64,000 nt of DNA from Anaerolineaceae bacterium (GTDB lineage: Bacteria > Chloroflexota > Anaerolineae > Aggregatilineales > Phototrophicaceae): contig WGMX01000014.1 in the NCBI GenBank assembly GCA_016124855.1, forward strand, positions 124,001 to 188,000, written 5' to 3'. Positions 1 through 8,914 of the stretch are shown here, piece by piece; within the stretch, counting starts at the first letter, position 1, and the number at the start of each line of letters is the position of its first letter. The notes beneath the pieces were generated by a model. It saw only the letters and a list, made by a program, of their open reading frames with translations. It was not told the DNA's origin and did not search any database. Made by a program: the position numbers and the translations under genes.

Positions 1-1
1 A

Positions 2-349
2 TTTTGGGATGGGGGCTTCATACTGTTTCGCAAATCAATTCAAGATTGGATGTTCGGGCAAAAATATGCCGATATGGTTGTGATTCAAAGCACTGAAAAT
101 GATGCGGTAAAACTGTGCAACTCATCCCGCGCCGACCTTGCTCTCGTAGTTAAAGGTGGCATACCACAAATTGGCGATACAGAATTAATGGCAAAGTTCA
201 CCAACATCAAAACCGTTGCTGCAACTCTCGACGGCAAACCGAAAGCAATCCACATTGACCTCGCCAAACGTATCCATGCCAATGCGCTCAAAGAACCCGG
301 CTTAGAAGTCGAAGCTATACCGAAGCGAAAACTATTTACCTTCATTTGA
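2..349 (+). CDS. C-terminal part of an unrecognised protein (5' end outside window)
   Basis: The frame is open from the first base, so this is the tail of a longer gene; an internal ATG at position 50 is unlikely to be the true start because coding continues upstream of it. About 115 residues are visible and end with a basic stretch (PKRKLFTFI). I do not recognise a family. The visible part mixes beta-strand-like hydrophobic runs (VVIQS, LALVVKGG) with polar helices and has no membrane segment. It ends 30 bases before a B12-binding radical SAM gene on the same strand and is probably cotranscribed with it, so a shared pathway is possible but unproven. Confidence 0.6.
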   Translation, partial: FWDGGFILFRKSIQDWMFGQKYADMVVIQSTENDAVKLCNSSRADLALVVKGGIPQIGDTELMAKFTNIKTVAATLDGKPKAIHIDLAKRIHANALKEPGLEVEAIPKRKLFTFI

Positions 350-379
350 ACGATAAATAAAGTAGGAGATATAAACACC

Positions 380-1891
380 ATGACTGACATTCTGTTTGGA
401 CAATCCTACTATTTGCGTTTTGACCCCAAGCTCTGGGAAGCCATACAACCTTACCCGCCGCAAGGAACGCTGTATGCTGCTGCCTACATGCGCCAACGCG
501 GTTACTCGGTCGCGTTGTTCGACGCGATGCTCGCCGAAAGCACACAGGAATGGGCAGCCTCACTCAAACAATATCAACCGAAATACGCCGTGCTGTTCGA
601 GGACAACTTTAATTATCTCAGCAAAATGAGCCTGCTGCGGATGCGTGAAGCCGCCTTCGAGATGATAGAGATGGCAAAGGCACAGGGTTGTACCGTCATC
701 GTCACCGGCGCGGATATGACCGATCACGCCGATAAATATCTGGAGCACAACGCGGATTACGTGCTGGTTGGCGAAGGAGATGAAACTCTCGGCGAGCTAA
801 TTGATTATCTGGCGAAAATTCAAACGGCGGATGAGGCTGAACTCTACAAAATTCAGGGCATCGCCTATCGCCACGATGGACGCATGGTCAAAACACCTGC
901 CCGACCCGTCATCCGCGATTTGAACAGCCTGCCCTTCCCTGCATGGGACTTAGTTGACCGTGAAAAATATCGAAACGTGTGGATGGAGCATCATGGTTAT
1001 TACTCGATGAATCTCGTCACCACGCGCGGCTGCCCCTTCCACTGTAATTGGTGCGCCAAACCCATCTGGGGGCAAAAATATAACGTTCGCAGTGCCGCCA
1101 GTGTCGTTAATGAAATGGCATGGCTCAAAGAAAACTTCAATCCTGACCACATCTGGTTTATGGACGACATCATGGGCATCCAAGATCGCTGGATTGAAGA
1201 ATTTGCTGACCTCCTCGAAGCCCGAAAGCTGCACATCCCCTTCAAGAGCCTCAACCGTGTCGATTTGCTCTTACGTGGCAAAACAATTCCTGCATTAGCC
1301 CGTGCCGGTGCAAAAATCGTTTGGGTCGGCGCAGAAAGCGGTTCACAAAAGATTTTGGACGCAATGGATAAAGGTACACAGGTTACGCAAATCTACGAAG
1401 CCACCAAACAGCTTCATGCACACGGGGTAAAAGTCGCCTTTTTCCTCCAATTCGGCTATCCCGGTGAAACCCGTGAAGACATTGAACTGACGCTCAAAAT
1501 GGTGCGTGACCTTATGCCGGACGACATTGGCATCAGCGTAAGCTATCCATTGCCCGGAACGCCTTTCTATGAGAACGTCAAACACGAACTCGGCGAGCGC
1601 GTCAATTGGCTCGATAGCGCCGACCTCGCCATGCTCTATAAAGGGCCTTTCGCCACCGAATTCTATCGCCAACTGCACACAGTTGTGCATAAGGATTACC
1701 GGTCACGTAAAACATGGGGTGAAATTAAATCGCTGATCCATAATCCAGCCAATATGCGCCCATCGATGCTCAAACAAACCGCCGCCATGATCTATCACCG
1801 CCTCACCCTTCCTGCTGCCATTACCAAACTAGATGAACTCGCCAAACTACCCCATCAGCCCACACGGGTCAGTAATGTAGTAATGAATTAG
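380..1891 (+). CDS. B12-binding-domain radical SAM protein
   Basis: The 503-residue protein has an N-terminal cobalamin-binding-like domain (about residues 20-160, ending in the VGEGDET motif common in this class) followed by a radical SAM domain. The iron-sulfur motif CxxxCxxC is C218, C222 and C225. This is the BchE/MiaB-like subfamily organisation, whose members methylate or cyclise unactivated carbons, often on lipids, hopanoids, tetrapyrroles or natural products. The C-terminal third (about 400-503) fits the helical tail usual in this group. GGAG lies about 13 bases before the ATG. The substrate cannot be read from the sequence. The nearby glycan and flippase genes make an envelope substrate possible, which is inference only. 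Confidence 0.85.
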   Translation: MTDILFGQSYYLRFDPKLWEAIQPYPPQGTLYAAAYMRQRGYSVALFDAMLAESTQEWAASLKQYQPKYAVLFEDNFNYLSKMSLLRMREAAFEMIEMAKAQGCTVIVTGADMTDHADKYLEHNADYVLVGEGDETLGELIDYLAKIQTADEAELYKIQGIAYRHDGRMVKTPARPVIRDLNSLPFPAWDLVDREKYRNVWMEHHGYYSMNLVTTRGCPFHCNWCAKPIWGQKYNVRSAASVVNEMAWLKENFNPDHIWFMDDIMGIQDRWIEEFADLLEARKLHIPFKSLNRVDLLLRGKTIPALARAGAKIVWVGAESGSQKILDAMDKGTQVTQIYEATKQLHAHGVKVAFFLQFGYPGETREDIELTLKMVRDLMPDDIGISVSYPLPGTPFYENVKHELGERVNWLDSADLAMLYKGPFATEFYRQLHTVVHKDYRSRKTWGEIKSLIHNPANMRPSMLKQTAAMIYHRLTLPAAITKLDELAKLPHQPTRVSNVVMN

Positions 1892-1917
1892 AAATTTGTG
1901 CATATCAGTTCAGATAT

Positions 1918-1926
1918 TGTTATACT
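1918..1926 (+). promoter_or_regulatory. Extended -10 promoter for the gene at 1979
   Basis: TG, one base, then TATACT fits an extended -10 element. A weak -35 (TTGTGC, 1896-1901) lies 19 bases upstream. It sits in the 87-base gap after the radical SAM gene. Confidence 0.5.
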
Positions 1927-1930
1927 GCAT

Positions 1931-1946
1931 GTTTGAATTTTCAAAC
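1931..1946. promoter_or_regulatory. Palindromic operator-like site (GTTTGAA-TT-TTCAAAC)
   Basis: A perfect 7-bp inverted repeat with a 2-bp centre begins five bases downstream of the extended -10, so it covers the expected transcription start. A third half-site, TTCAAAC, follows at 1960-1966, and the first arm (1929-1937) can also pair with 1960-1968 over 9 bp. The layout suggests a repressor site, or a 5' UTR hairpin controlling the gene at 1979. Confidence 0.5.
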
Positions 1947-1978
1947 GTTTTAAACCATATTCAAACATAGGGAATACC

Positions 1979-2887
1979 ATGACGCTGGACTTTATCATCC
2001 ACTTTGTCCGAAGCGTGATGAATAACAATGCTCCACTAACGCTCATTCTCTTATCCAGCATTGTCTTGGTTTATACCATCATTGTTTCAGCCTTAAGGCA
2101 AGAATGGGCGCGTTATGCCTTCCTCATTCTCCTTGGAGGTGTACTGTATTTCGCCTCCACAACCATCAACGACAATATAAACAAAGAGTTTTTCAGCGGC
2201 TTAAGTACCGAGTTATTTGGTGCCGCCATTGCCTTAGTCATCTTGGGCAAATGGATGCTGCCATCGTTCTGGTCGCTAAGCATTCTGTCAATTGTGGTCA
2301 TCCTAGGGGAACTCCTAATTTTCCGCATAAAAAACCCATCACTGCGAAGCTACTATCTGGGTATGGCAAGTAATATTTGGGGAGCATTCTTGGTTGCCAT
2401 TCTGCTCGAAGAACTAGTTCACAAACGCGAAGGCCGCGAAAAAGATCGCGAAGATGCCACCAAGAAAGAGAAAGAAGAACGAAAAAACAGGGCAATGGAT
2501 AAGTATGTCAAAAAACTAGAAAAGGAAGTTGAAGAAGCATCGCAGCAGCACCAAAAGCAGCATGTTGAACGCTTGCAAAAAATTCTAGAGTCCATGCAGC
2601 CATCGGGATGGGACGTTGAGATAACAATACACGGGCGCAATCGTCGTCATCTCCAAAGTCAATTACTGCGCATACAACAAATGGTACATGTCGTACATAC
2701 CAGTGAAATCTATAAACATCCAGAGTCCGACTACTGCCACTGTTATATCAAAGCCAGCACCGTCAAACCTTCGCACCTTAATGGAAATGGTAAAACCAAC
2801 GGAACAGGTAAAATAAATACCGCATGGATGGCAGAAAGCGCCGATGCCTTAAAAGAGGAAGCCCAGCAGAACACTCAGCGGTCATAA
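1979..2887 (+). CDS. Polytopic membrane protein with charged coiled-coil and cytoplasmic tail, unknown function
   Basis: The 302-residue protein has about four to five membrane segments in residues 1-150, then a highly charged Lys/Glu coiled coil (about 150-205), and a soluble C-terminal domain of about 80 residues with mixed beta/alpha character. A Gly/Asn-rich linker lies near 260-275. Within the membrane part a segment recurs: FSGLSTELFGAAIAL near residue 70 and YLGMASNIWGAFLVAIL near residue 128, pointing to an internal duplication. I do not recognise a family. The coiled coil suggests oligomerisation or signal relay from the membrane. It has its own promoter and palindrome upstream. Confidence 0.8.
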   Translation: MTLDFIIHFVRSVMNNNAPLTLILLSSIVLVYTIIVSALRQEWARYAFLILLGGVLYFASTTINDNINKEFFSGLSTELFGAAIALVILGKWMLPSFWSLSILSIVVILGELLIFRIKNPSLRSYYLGMASNIWGAFLVAILLEELVHKREGREKDREDATKKEKEERKNRAMDKYVKKLEKEVEEASQQHQKQHVERLQKILESMQPSGWDVEITIHGRNRRHLQSQLLRIQQMVHVVHTSEIYKHPESDYCHCYIKASTVKPSHLNGNGKTNGTGKINTAWMAESADALKEEAQQNTQRS

Positions 2888-2892
2888 ATCAG

Positions 2893-3720
2893 CTATACCC
2901 GCTCCATCTCAAGCCAGTAATGATCGCCAAGATACTTGAACGGCCAATAAGGAGCGGTCAACTTTTCTAACGTCAATAATGGACGTGCTAACCACTGCCG
3001 TTCGCCAACTGGCTTATAAAGATCACTCGGTGGCAGAAACACGCCTAATCCCCACAGCAGCGAACGGTGGAAACCCTGCCCTAAATCATGCTGCATCCGT
3101 CCCACTGTTGGGTAGTAAACGGGGAAATACTTACCATCGAGATGAGCGATGGTGCTGCCTCTTAAGCGGCGGGAAGCATTTTTGAAATCGGCATGGATGG
3201 TGAACCAAAACACTTCCCACGGACACCACGGCCCGATAATCCCCAACCCAATTTTCCCGCCGACACGAACATGATTCGTCAATTGGGTTCCAATGGCTGT
3301 CCAGTCACCCACACAGTTCAACGCCCCATAATTCGAATAGGCTCCGTCAAACTGCCCTTCCAACTGCCAGTGAGCCGCTTCAGCAAAATCCATCAGCTTC
3401 ACATCGACTCGATCACCCACACCCGCTGACTGCGCTTTGCGTCGGGTTTCGTCAATCATCGCTTGGCTGCCATCGGTCGCCAACACAGAAACTCCCCGTT
3501 TCGCCAACCAAACTGCATCCTCACCGGTTCCGCAGCCTAACTCCAGAACGCGATCACCGGCATGGAATAGGGTTCCCAATCGCTCCCAAACCCGCGCCCG
3601 AAACCACAGGCTCAACTCGGTATTGGTGAACTCGACGTCATATCGCGCTCCAATCTTATTAAACGCCTCTGCTGAGGTTCCCACCGCTTCCGATTGTGCT
3701 TCTGAATGGCTGTCTGTCAT
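2893..3720 (-). CDS. Class I SAM-dependent methyltransferase
   Basis: The glycine-rich SAM-binding motif I (VLELGCGTGED) and the acidic post-I residue (LATDGSQAM) mark a Rossmann-fold methyltransferase of the Methyltransf_25/11 type. I chose the ATG at 3720 (275 residues). It has a purine-rich AGAGAG upstream and removes a 26-residue non-conserved extension that would run almost into the divergent flippase gene. The C-terminal part is rich in aromatic residues. It converges with the preceding membrane protein, separated by five bases. The substrate is unknown; a lipid or sugar precursor is plausible given the neighbours. Confidence 0.8.
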   Translation of the reverse strand: MTDSHSEAQSEAVGTSAEAFNKIGARYDVEFTNTELSLWFRARVWERLGTLFHAGDRVLELGCGTGEDAVWLAKRGVSVLATDGSQAMIDETRRKAQSAGVGDRVDVKLMDFAEAAHWQLEGQFDGAYSNYGALNCVGDWTAIGTQLTNHVRVGGKIGLGIIGPWCPWEVFWFTIHADFKNASRRLRGSTIAHLDGKYFPVYYPTVGRMQHDLGQGFHRSLLWGLGVFLPPSDLYKPVGERQWLARPLLTLEKLTAPYWPFKYLGDHYWLEMERV

Positions 3721-3810
3721 AATACTCTCTGTAAAAATGCTTCGACTGGTCGTTTGATTGTAACCGTTCTGGAACGTTATCGCACAATAACCCGACATTG
3801 AGCAAATCCG

Positions 3811-5043
3811 TTGAGAAGTCTATCACGAAACACAGGCACACTCCTCCTCAGCAACGCCGGCAGCGCCCTTTTATCATTCGTGCTTTCAGTGTTAATCGGG
3901 CGCGTACTCGGCAAAGATGGACTCGGCATCTACGCGGCAGCCTTAGCGTGGGTTTTTCCATTGTCACTCATCGCCGATTTCGGCATCAGTACTCTGATGA
4001 CACGTGAGGCCGCTCGTGATCGCGCGTTGGAAGCAGATTACATGCGGCTGGCAACCGTCTCGCGCCTATGGTTTGGCGGCGGATTAATGTTCGCGCTTAT
4101 CCTTACCGCACCACTTCTTACCAGCGATAGCCGTGTCATTGACGGCTTACGCATCTCCGCACCACTCATCCTGATTACCCCTTTATTTGGCAATTACACC
4201 GCCATCTTTCGTGCGCGGCAGCAAATGTGGCCTATCCCGTGGCTGAACTTGGGTATGCTCACCATACAAGTTGCCCTCACCTTTATCGTGTTCACGGCGG
4301 GTGGAAGCATACTAACCGCGCTAATCGTCAACACACTCACCTCCGCCGGACAGCTTGTCGCCGCGTGGTGGATATGGCGACGCTGGTTCCTCGACTCCCA
4401 AACACCCAATCAAGTCTCATTGCAAATCCGCTCGGTTTTGATGCAAGCATGGCCCTTCGCTGTCGCGGGGATATTAGCTGCCGTCCAAGCCCGCTTAGCG
4501 CCAATCATGCTGGAAAAACTCACTGATACCGGTGGCGTAGGTTATTACGCTGCTGCCAGCCGTTTTGTCGAAGCCGGACGCACTGTTCCCAATGCGCTCT
4601 TTGGCGCGCTTTTTCCCTTACTAGCAACCTTAGTTGCACAGCCGGAGCAAATGCGCCGAACCTTCCAAAAAGTCATGCTCGGATTAGGCGCATTCAGTGG
4701 CGTATTAGCGATTGGCACAACCCTTCTAGCACCGTTGATTTTGCGGCTGACCTATGGATCAGATTTCCTCGCGGCAAGCAGCACTCTACAAGCCGCCATG
4801 TGGGGGCTTGTCCCTTCCCTACTCCGTGCCGGATTGACTCTCTACTGGTACGCTCAAGGTCGCGAACAATTGGTCAATCGCATTATAGTAGTGATGTTGA
4901 TCGTCCAAGTTGGATTCAGCTTATGGCTTATACCCGCTCAACAGGCTTACGGTGCAGCACTCGCCATTCTCATCAGCGAAATCATCGGATTCAGCTTGCT
5001 TTTGCTTCCATTACTGTGGAACACCAACAATGAGCGACAATAA
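3811..5043 (+). CDS. Oligosaccharide flippase family protein (Wzx/MOP superfamily)
   Basis: The 410-residue, strongly hydrophobic protein has about 12 predicted membrane helices and the N-terminal pattern of polysaccharide flippases (NAGSALLSFVLSVLIGRVLG, FGISTLMTREAARD). Such proteins flip lipid-linked glycans across the inner membrane. The frame closes at a stop just upstream, so the first usable start is the TTG at 3811; the ribosome binding site there is weak and a slightly later start is possible. Its end overlaps the next gene by 14 bases, so it is cotranscribed with the GT39 glycosyltransferase that follows. Confidence 0.85.
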   Translation: MRSLSRNTGTLLLSNAGSALLSFVLSVLIGRVLGKDGLGIYAAALAWVFPLSLIADFGISTLMTREAARDRALEADYMRLATVSRLWFGGGLMFALILTAPLLTSDSRVIDGLRISAPLILITPLFGNYTAIFRARQQMWPIPWLNLGMLTIQVALTFIVFTAGGSILTALIVNTLTSAGQLVAAWWIWRRWFLDSQTPNQVSLQIRSVLMQAWPFAVAGILAAVQARLAPIMLEKLTDTGGVGYYAAASRFVEAGRTVPNALFGALFPLLATLVAQPEQMRRTFQKVMLGLGAFSGVLAIGTTLLAPLILRLTYGSDFLAASSTLQAAMWGLVPSLLRAGLTLYWYAQGREQLVNRIIVVMLIVQVGFSLWLIPAQQAYGAALAILISEIIGFSLLLLPLLWNTNNERQ

Positions 5044-6559
5044 AATTCGACTGATTCGGATCGAACTCTCGCTCATTTGTGGACTTTTTGCGCTAAGTTT
5101 ATTACTTCGCCTCGCGCTTGTTTTACCGACAAACTTCGATGGTCTATACGGTCAAGATGCCTATGCTTATTATGACTACGCGCAAAACATTAGAGATACC
5201 GTACAATCAGGCACACCGCTAAAGCCTTTCTTTTGGCCTCTGGGCTATCCCACCTTGTTAGCGATTACTTTCAGCTCAAGCGGCACAAATCCGTCAATTG
5301 CCCAAGCCGTCAGTTTATTAATGGGCGCAGCATTAACCTCATTGGTTTACATTATCGCTCGGCAAATTGGAGTCGGTCACTTTGGGAGTATTGCCGCAGC
5401 AGCCATCATGACGTTTTGCGGTCAAGCCTTACAGTCGAGTACGGTTGTCATGAGCGACATACCCGCCTTATTTTGGGCGACAGTCAGCCTCATGTTTCTC
5501 CTGCGTTATCTCACGCCTAGCGCACCTTTGCATACCTACGAGTCCGATTACAAAACCAGATGGTTAATCTTAGCCGCTGTCAATTTGGTTTTGGCTTCGC
5601 TCACACGCTGGATTTATCTCGTGTTGGGACTGCCCTTCGCGCTGGCTGTTGTGTTGTCTTGGCATGGACGTATTCGCTGGCGTGCCACACTGTTGACCCT
5701 CGTCGTCATAGCTTTGATACTTTTACCACAAATTCTCTACAGCCGTACCAATCCCTTCCCTGCGCTCAATCATGAATGGGTCGAAGGCTGGTCGCCAGCT
5801 AATGCCCTTCAACGGAGTTTTACCAACCCTGATGGTCGCTTTGACTATGAGAAAATCAATGCCGTTTATTATGCTCAACCCTACTACGATCCCAATTACC
5901 TCTCGCCTTTGTTCTCAATTTTCATCATCATTGGCTTATGGACACTTGCGCGACAAAAGTTATGGCTGCTGATATTACTCGGCAGTTGGATACTCCTGCC
6001 TTATCTATTCTTAGCAGGCATTCCCTATCAAAATATCCGCTTTCCATTGATTGTCGTTCCGGCGGTCGCCCTATTAATTGGCCGCGGATTCGATGCCGTT
6101 ATCAATTGGCTGCGAACGACACGCGTCAAACAGTTCAGACTAATCTACCTTCAGGGCTTCATCGTCATTATTTTGCTGCTTGGTCTGTGGCAAATGTGGG
6201 GGAATGCCAACACACTTGTTACCACATTTATCAACAACCAGCAGCGTGACAAACTCGCAGCGGCATGGGTTGGAGAGAATGTTCCAGCGGGTTCAACCGT
6301 GTATACTTTTGGCTTGACACTCACGCTCCAACACTACACGGCGTTTAAGGTCTACGAACTCTATTATGAAACACCTCAAACCTTGGCGGGAAAATGGCAG
6401 CGTGGAAAAGACGAATATCTGGTTCTAAATCTCTGGAATATCGAAAACCAATGGGTTGGACGTGATCCACAGCTTGATTATCATTGGCTGCGCGACCAGC
6501 GTGGCTTGGAACAACTTGGCAAGTTCGGTAACTACACCTTATTTAAAATACGGGGGTAA
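5030..6559 (+). CDS. GT39/ArnT-like membrane glycosyltransferase
   Basis: This is a 509-residue GT-C-fold enzyme with about 10-12 membrane helices. The acidic first loop (YGQDAYAYYDYA, near residue 45) is where this fold carries its catalytic or metal-binding aspartate. A soluble periplasmic-like tail follows from about residue 400. Members transfer sugars from polyprenyl-phosphate donors to lipids or proteins. The frame is open further upstream, but the ATG at 5030 sits inside the end of the flippase gene (14-base overlap) and matches the usual N-terminus. It works in the same operon as the flippase and the GT4 enzyme. Confidence 0.8.
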   Translation: MSDNKIRLIRIELSLICGLFALSLLLRLALVLPTNFDGLYGQDAYAYYDYAQNIRDTVQSGTPLKPFFWPLGYPTLLAITFSSSGTNPSIAQAVSLLMGAALTSLVYIIARQIGVGHFGSIAAAAIMTFCGQALQSSTVVMSDIPALFWATVSLMFLLRYLTPSAPLHTYESDYKTRWLILAAVNLVLASLTRWIYLVLGLPFALAVVLSWHGRIRWRATLLTLVVIALILLPQILYSRTNPFPALNHEWVEGWSPANALQRSFTNPDGRFDYEKINAVYYAQPYYDPNYLSPLFSIFIIIGLWTLARQKLWLLILLGSWILLPYLFLAGIPYQNIRFPLIVVPAVALLIGRGFDAVINWLRTTRVKQFRLIYLQGFIVIILLLGLWQMWGNANTLVTTFINNQQRDKLAAAWVGENVPAGSTVYTFGLTLTLQHYTAFKVYELYYETPQTLAGKWQRGKDEYLVLNLWNIENQWVGRDPQLDYHWLRDQRGLEQLGKFGNYTLFKIRG

Positions 6560-6561
6560 TC

Positions 6562-7077
6562 ATGGCAAAACTCGATAATTATCTGGAACGCAAAGCGGTT
6601 GCGCTGGCAGATCGTAAATCCGATTGGACAACCAACCCCGAAAAAGCAGTTGCAATCATCAAAGCCTCTTCAAAGGTGGCAGGCATCACTGGCACACGCC
6701 CGACCACGATGGGCAGCCACACCATTGTAAGTGACTCCGCCCCCGCTCTAGCAGGTCATTCCCTCGGCCCGACTTCGCCCGAAATGCTGCTCGGCGCGTT
6801 GGCAAGCTGCCTCGTCCATACGTATCTCATTCACGCTACCCTGATGAATATCCCGCTTGATGATGTCTCAGTTGAGATCAGCGGCATACTCGACTACAAA
6901 CCCGTCATCGGGATACCAACGCCTAACCGTCCCGCCATCTATGACATTCACTATCAAGCACAGGTCGAAAGTCCGGCGGATGCCGCAACTATTGAGCAAT
7001 TACATGCTGCCGTTGAGACAAGTTGCCCTGTACTGAACACCATTCGTCACCCAACCAGCATCCAACGTGATCACTAA
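6562..7077 (+). CDS. OsmC/Ohr family protein
   Basis: The 171-residue protein has the two conserved cysteines of the OsmC fold: one in ALASCLVHT (about residue 84) and one in ETSCPVLN (about residue 155). In characterised members these reduce organic hydroperoxides. It starts two bases after the GT39 stop, behind a G-rich site, and its stop overlaps the start of the next glycosyltransferase by one base (TAATG). It is therefore embedded in a glycan operon, an odd place for a peroxidase. The N-terminal 50 residues are longer than in classic Ohr and closer to the YhfA-like OsmC subgroup. Confidence 0.8.
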   Translation: MAKLDNYLERKAVALADRKSDWTTNPEKAVAIIKASSKVAGITGTRPTTMGSHTIVSDSAPALAGHSLGPTSPEMLLGALASCLVHTYLIHATLMNIPLDDVSVEISGILDYKPVIGIPTPNRPAIYDIHYQAQVESPADAATIEQLHAAVETSCPVLNTIRHPTSIQRDH

Positions 7078-8207
7078 TGCGCGTCGGCATTATTCTGCCC
7101 GGTTTCAGCAGTGACGAAAATGATTGGGCGATTCCAGTACAGCTTAATCTAGTACGGGAATTGGCAAGACATGACGAAGTGCGTGTCTTAACACTCCGTT
7201 ATCCACATCGTCGTGACCGTTATTCGATTTATGGCGCAGCCGTTTATTCACTCGGCGTGGGGCAAATACGTGGATTAGGTCGTCTGCGATTGTGGTTGGA
7301 TACGCTCCTGAACTTGAGGCGCTTGCACCGTGAACAACCATTTGATGTGCTCCATGCCATGTGGGCAGATGAAACCGGAGTGATCGGGGCATGGGCGGGG
7401 CATTGGCTTGGTATTCCGGTTGTCGTGTCCATCGCAGGCGGTGAACTCGTCGGTTTTCATGATCTCCATTACGGTTTACAGCGCGGAGCCTTCAGCCATT
7501 GGATTGTCGGGCAAGCACTCAATGGAGCAAATTGTGTGGTCGCTGCCTGCACTTATACCCGTGATCTCATCCCTAAAGTCGGCTACGATATTCCACAGGA
7601 TAAAATCCGAACGATTACGCTCGGTGTCGATACCGACATCTTCATCCCACCAAAATCCAACCAGACCCTATCCGAAACCAAACTGATTCATGCGGCATCC
7701 TTAGTTGCTGTCAAAGATCAAGCCACACTCTTACGCGCACTCGCACAGCTTCCCGATAACATCTCCCTCGACATTATTGGCACTGGCCCCGAAGAATCCC
7801 ACTTACGCGACTTAGCTTACCAACTCGGCATCAGCCACCGGGTCCATTTTCTTGGCAAAGTCCACCATCTGGATTTACCTGCCCATTATCAACAGGCCGC
7901 GCTCAACATCCTCTGTTCGCGACATGAAGGCTTAGGCATGGTCACACTGGAAGCCGCCGCCTGCGGCATCCCAACCGTCAGCACAGCCGTTGGCCTCCTC
8001 CCTGACTATCCGAACTTGGGTATCAGCGTACCTGTGGGCGACCATAACGCCCTAGCCCACGCTATCAGCACCCTACTTGCAGATAAACAAAAACGGATTG
8101 ACCTCGGCCAATCCGCTCGAAAACTCGTTGAAGATCACTTTATGATTCAGAAAACGGTGCGGCAGTTTCGTACTCTTTATGAGGAACTCATCGCATCAAA
8201 ACACTAA
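7077..8207 (+). CDS. Glycosyltransferase family 4
   Basis: The 376-residue GT-B enzyme shows the GT4 donor-site signature ExxxxxxLE-like region (SRHEGLGMVTLEAAACGIPTV cut here to its core EGLGMVTLEA), plus IGTGPEE and an N-terminal acceptor Rossmann domain. It would add a sugar from a nucleotide donor to a lipid-linked glycan on the cytoplasmic side. The start codon overlaps the OsmC stop by one base, and its own stop overlaps the stop of the convergent methyltransferase by two or three bases. The final 20 residues form a short charged helix typical of the family. Confidence 0.9.
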   Translation: MRVGIILPGFSSDENDWAIPVQLNLVRELARHDEVRVLTLRYPHRRDRYSIYGAAVYSLGVGQIRGLGRLRLWLDTLLNLRRLHREQPFDVLHAMWADETGVIGAWAGHWLGIPVVVSIAGGELVGFHDLHYGLQRGAFSHWIVGQALNGANCVVAACTYTRDLIPKVGYDIPQDKIRTITLGVDTDIFIPPKSNQTLSETKLIHAASLVAVKDQATLLRALAQLPDNISLDIIGTGPEESHLRDLAYQLGISHRVHFLGKVHHLDLPAHYQQAALNILCSRHEGLGMVTLEAAACGIPTVSTAVGLLPDYPNLGISVPVGDHNALAHAISTLLADKQKRIDLGQSARKLVEDHFMIQKTVRQFRTLYEELIASKH

Positions 8208-8905
8208 ACCGTTTTCCACCATACGCCCGTACACTCTGGCAGGATCACCCAATTCTTACGAACCACCTCATCCGCCAGTGCATCGCCGAAGAAAAACCGC
8301 GTAAGCTGTTCGGCCTCTGTTAACAAATCAAACTTGTAATCCGTGCGAATGTTCACATTTTGGAAACCATGTGTGCCTTCCAGCCACGCGTAAAATTCCG
8401 CCAGATCAGCCGTCGGTGGAAACGGTGTCTCGCGTCCCGTACCCATTGTCTCCAACATGATAATCGTTCCGCCGGGACGTAGAAGACGCTGCATTTCAGC
8501 AATCGCTTTCCCCGCCTCGATGCGCCAACTATCCCGATACCACCCGCAGAAATGCCCAAAGCTCCAACCTTGAATCGCCAGATCAGCCGAAGCCGACTCC
8601 GCTGGAATATCACGATTATCCGCCACCTGCGCCTGCCAGTTGGTCAATCCACTTGCCTTCAGTTTACCAATCGCCACATCCAACATATGCTGCGAACCTT
8701 CAAATACCCGCAAACTCTTGACCAGCGGCGCAAGCATCAGCGTCAATCGGCCTGTACCCGCCCCAAATTCCACTGCGTCAATCCCTGCCAACGGGCGAAT
8801 CCCTTGCAGCGTCTTGAGGATATTTCCCTCGTAATCTTCTCGCCGAACCAGTGCCTCATACTGATCAGCTTTGCTGGCATAAATCGTCTGAAAGTGGTCA
8901 GGCAT
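8204..8905 (-). CDS. Class I SAM-dependent methyltransferase
   Basis: The 233-residue protein has SAM motif I (VEFGAGTGRLT, about residue 45) and the later motif LLRPGGTIIMLETMG. It is a Methyltransf_11-type enzyme of unknown substrate. It ends by overlapping the end of the GT4 gene and follows the GHL6-like hydrolase gene on the same strand with a gap of nine bases, suggesting cotranscription with that gene. It is a different paralogue from the methyltransferase at 2893. Confidence 0.85.
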   Translation of the reverse strand: MPDHFQTIYASKADQYEALVRREDYEGNILKTLQGIRPLAGIDAVEFGAGTGRLTLMLAPLVKSLRVFEGSQHMLDVAIGKLKASGLTNWQAQVADNRDIPAESASADLAIQGWSFGHFCGWYRDSWRIEAGKAIAEMQRLLRPGGTIIMLETMGTGRETPFPPTADLAEFYAWLEGTHGFQNVNIRTDYKFDLLTEAEQLTRFFFGDALADEVVRKNWVILPECTGVWWKTV

Positions 8906-8914
8906 AATGCCTCC

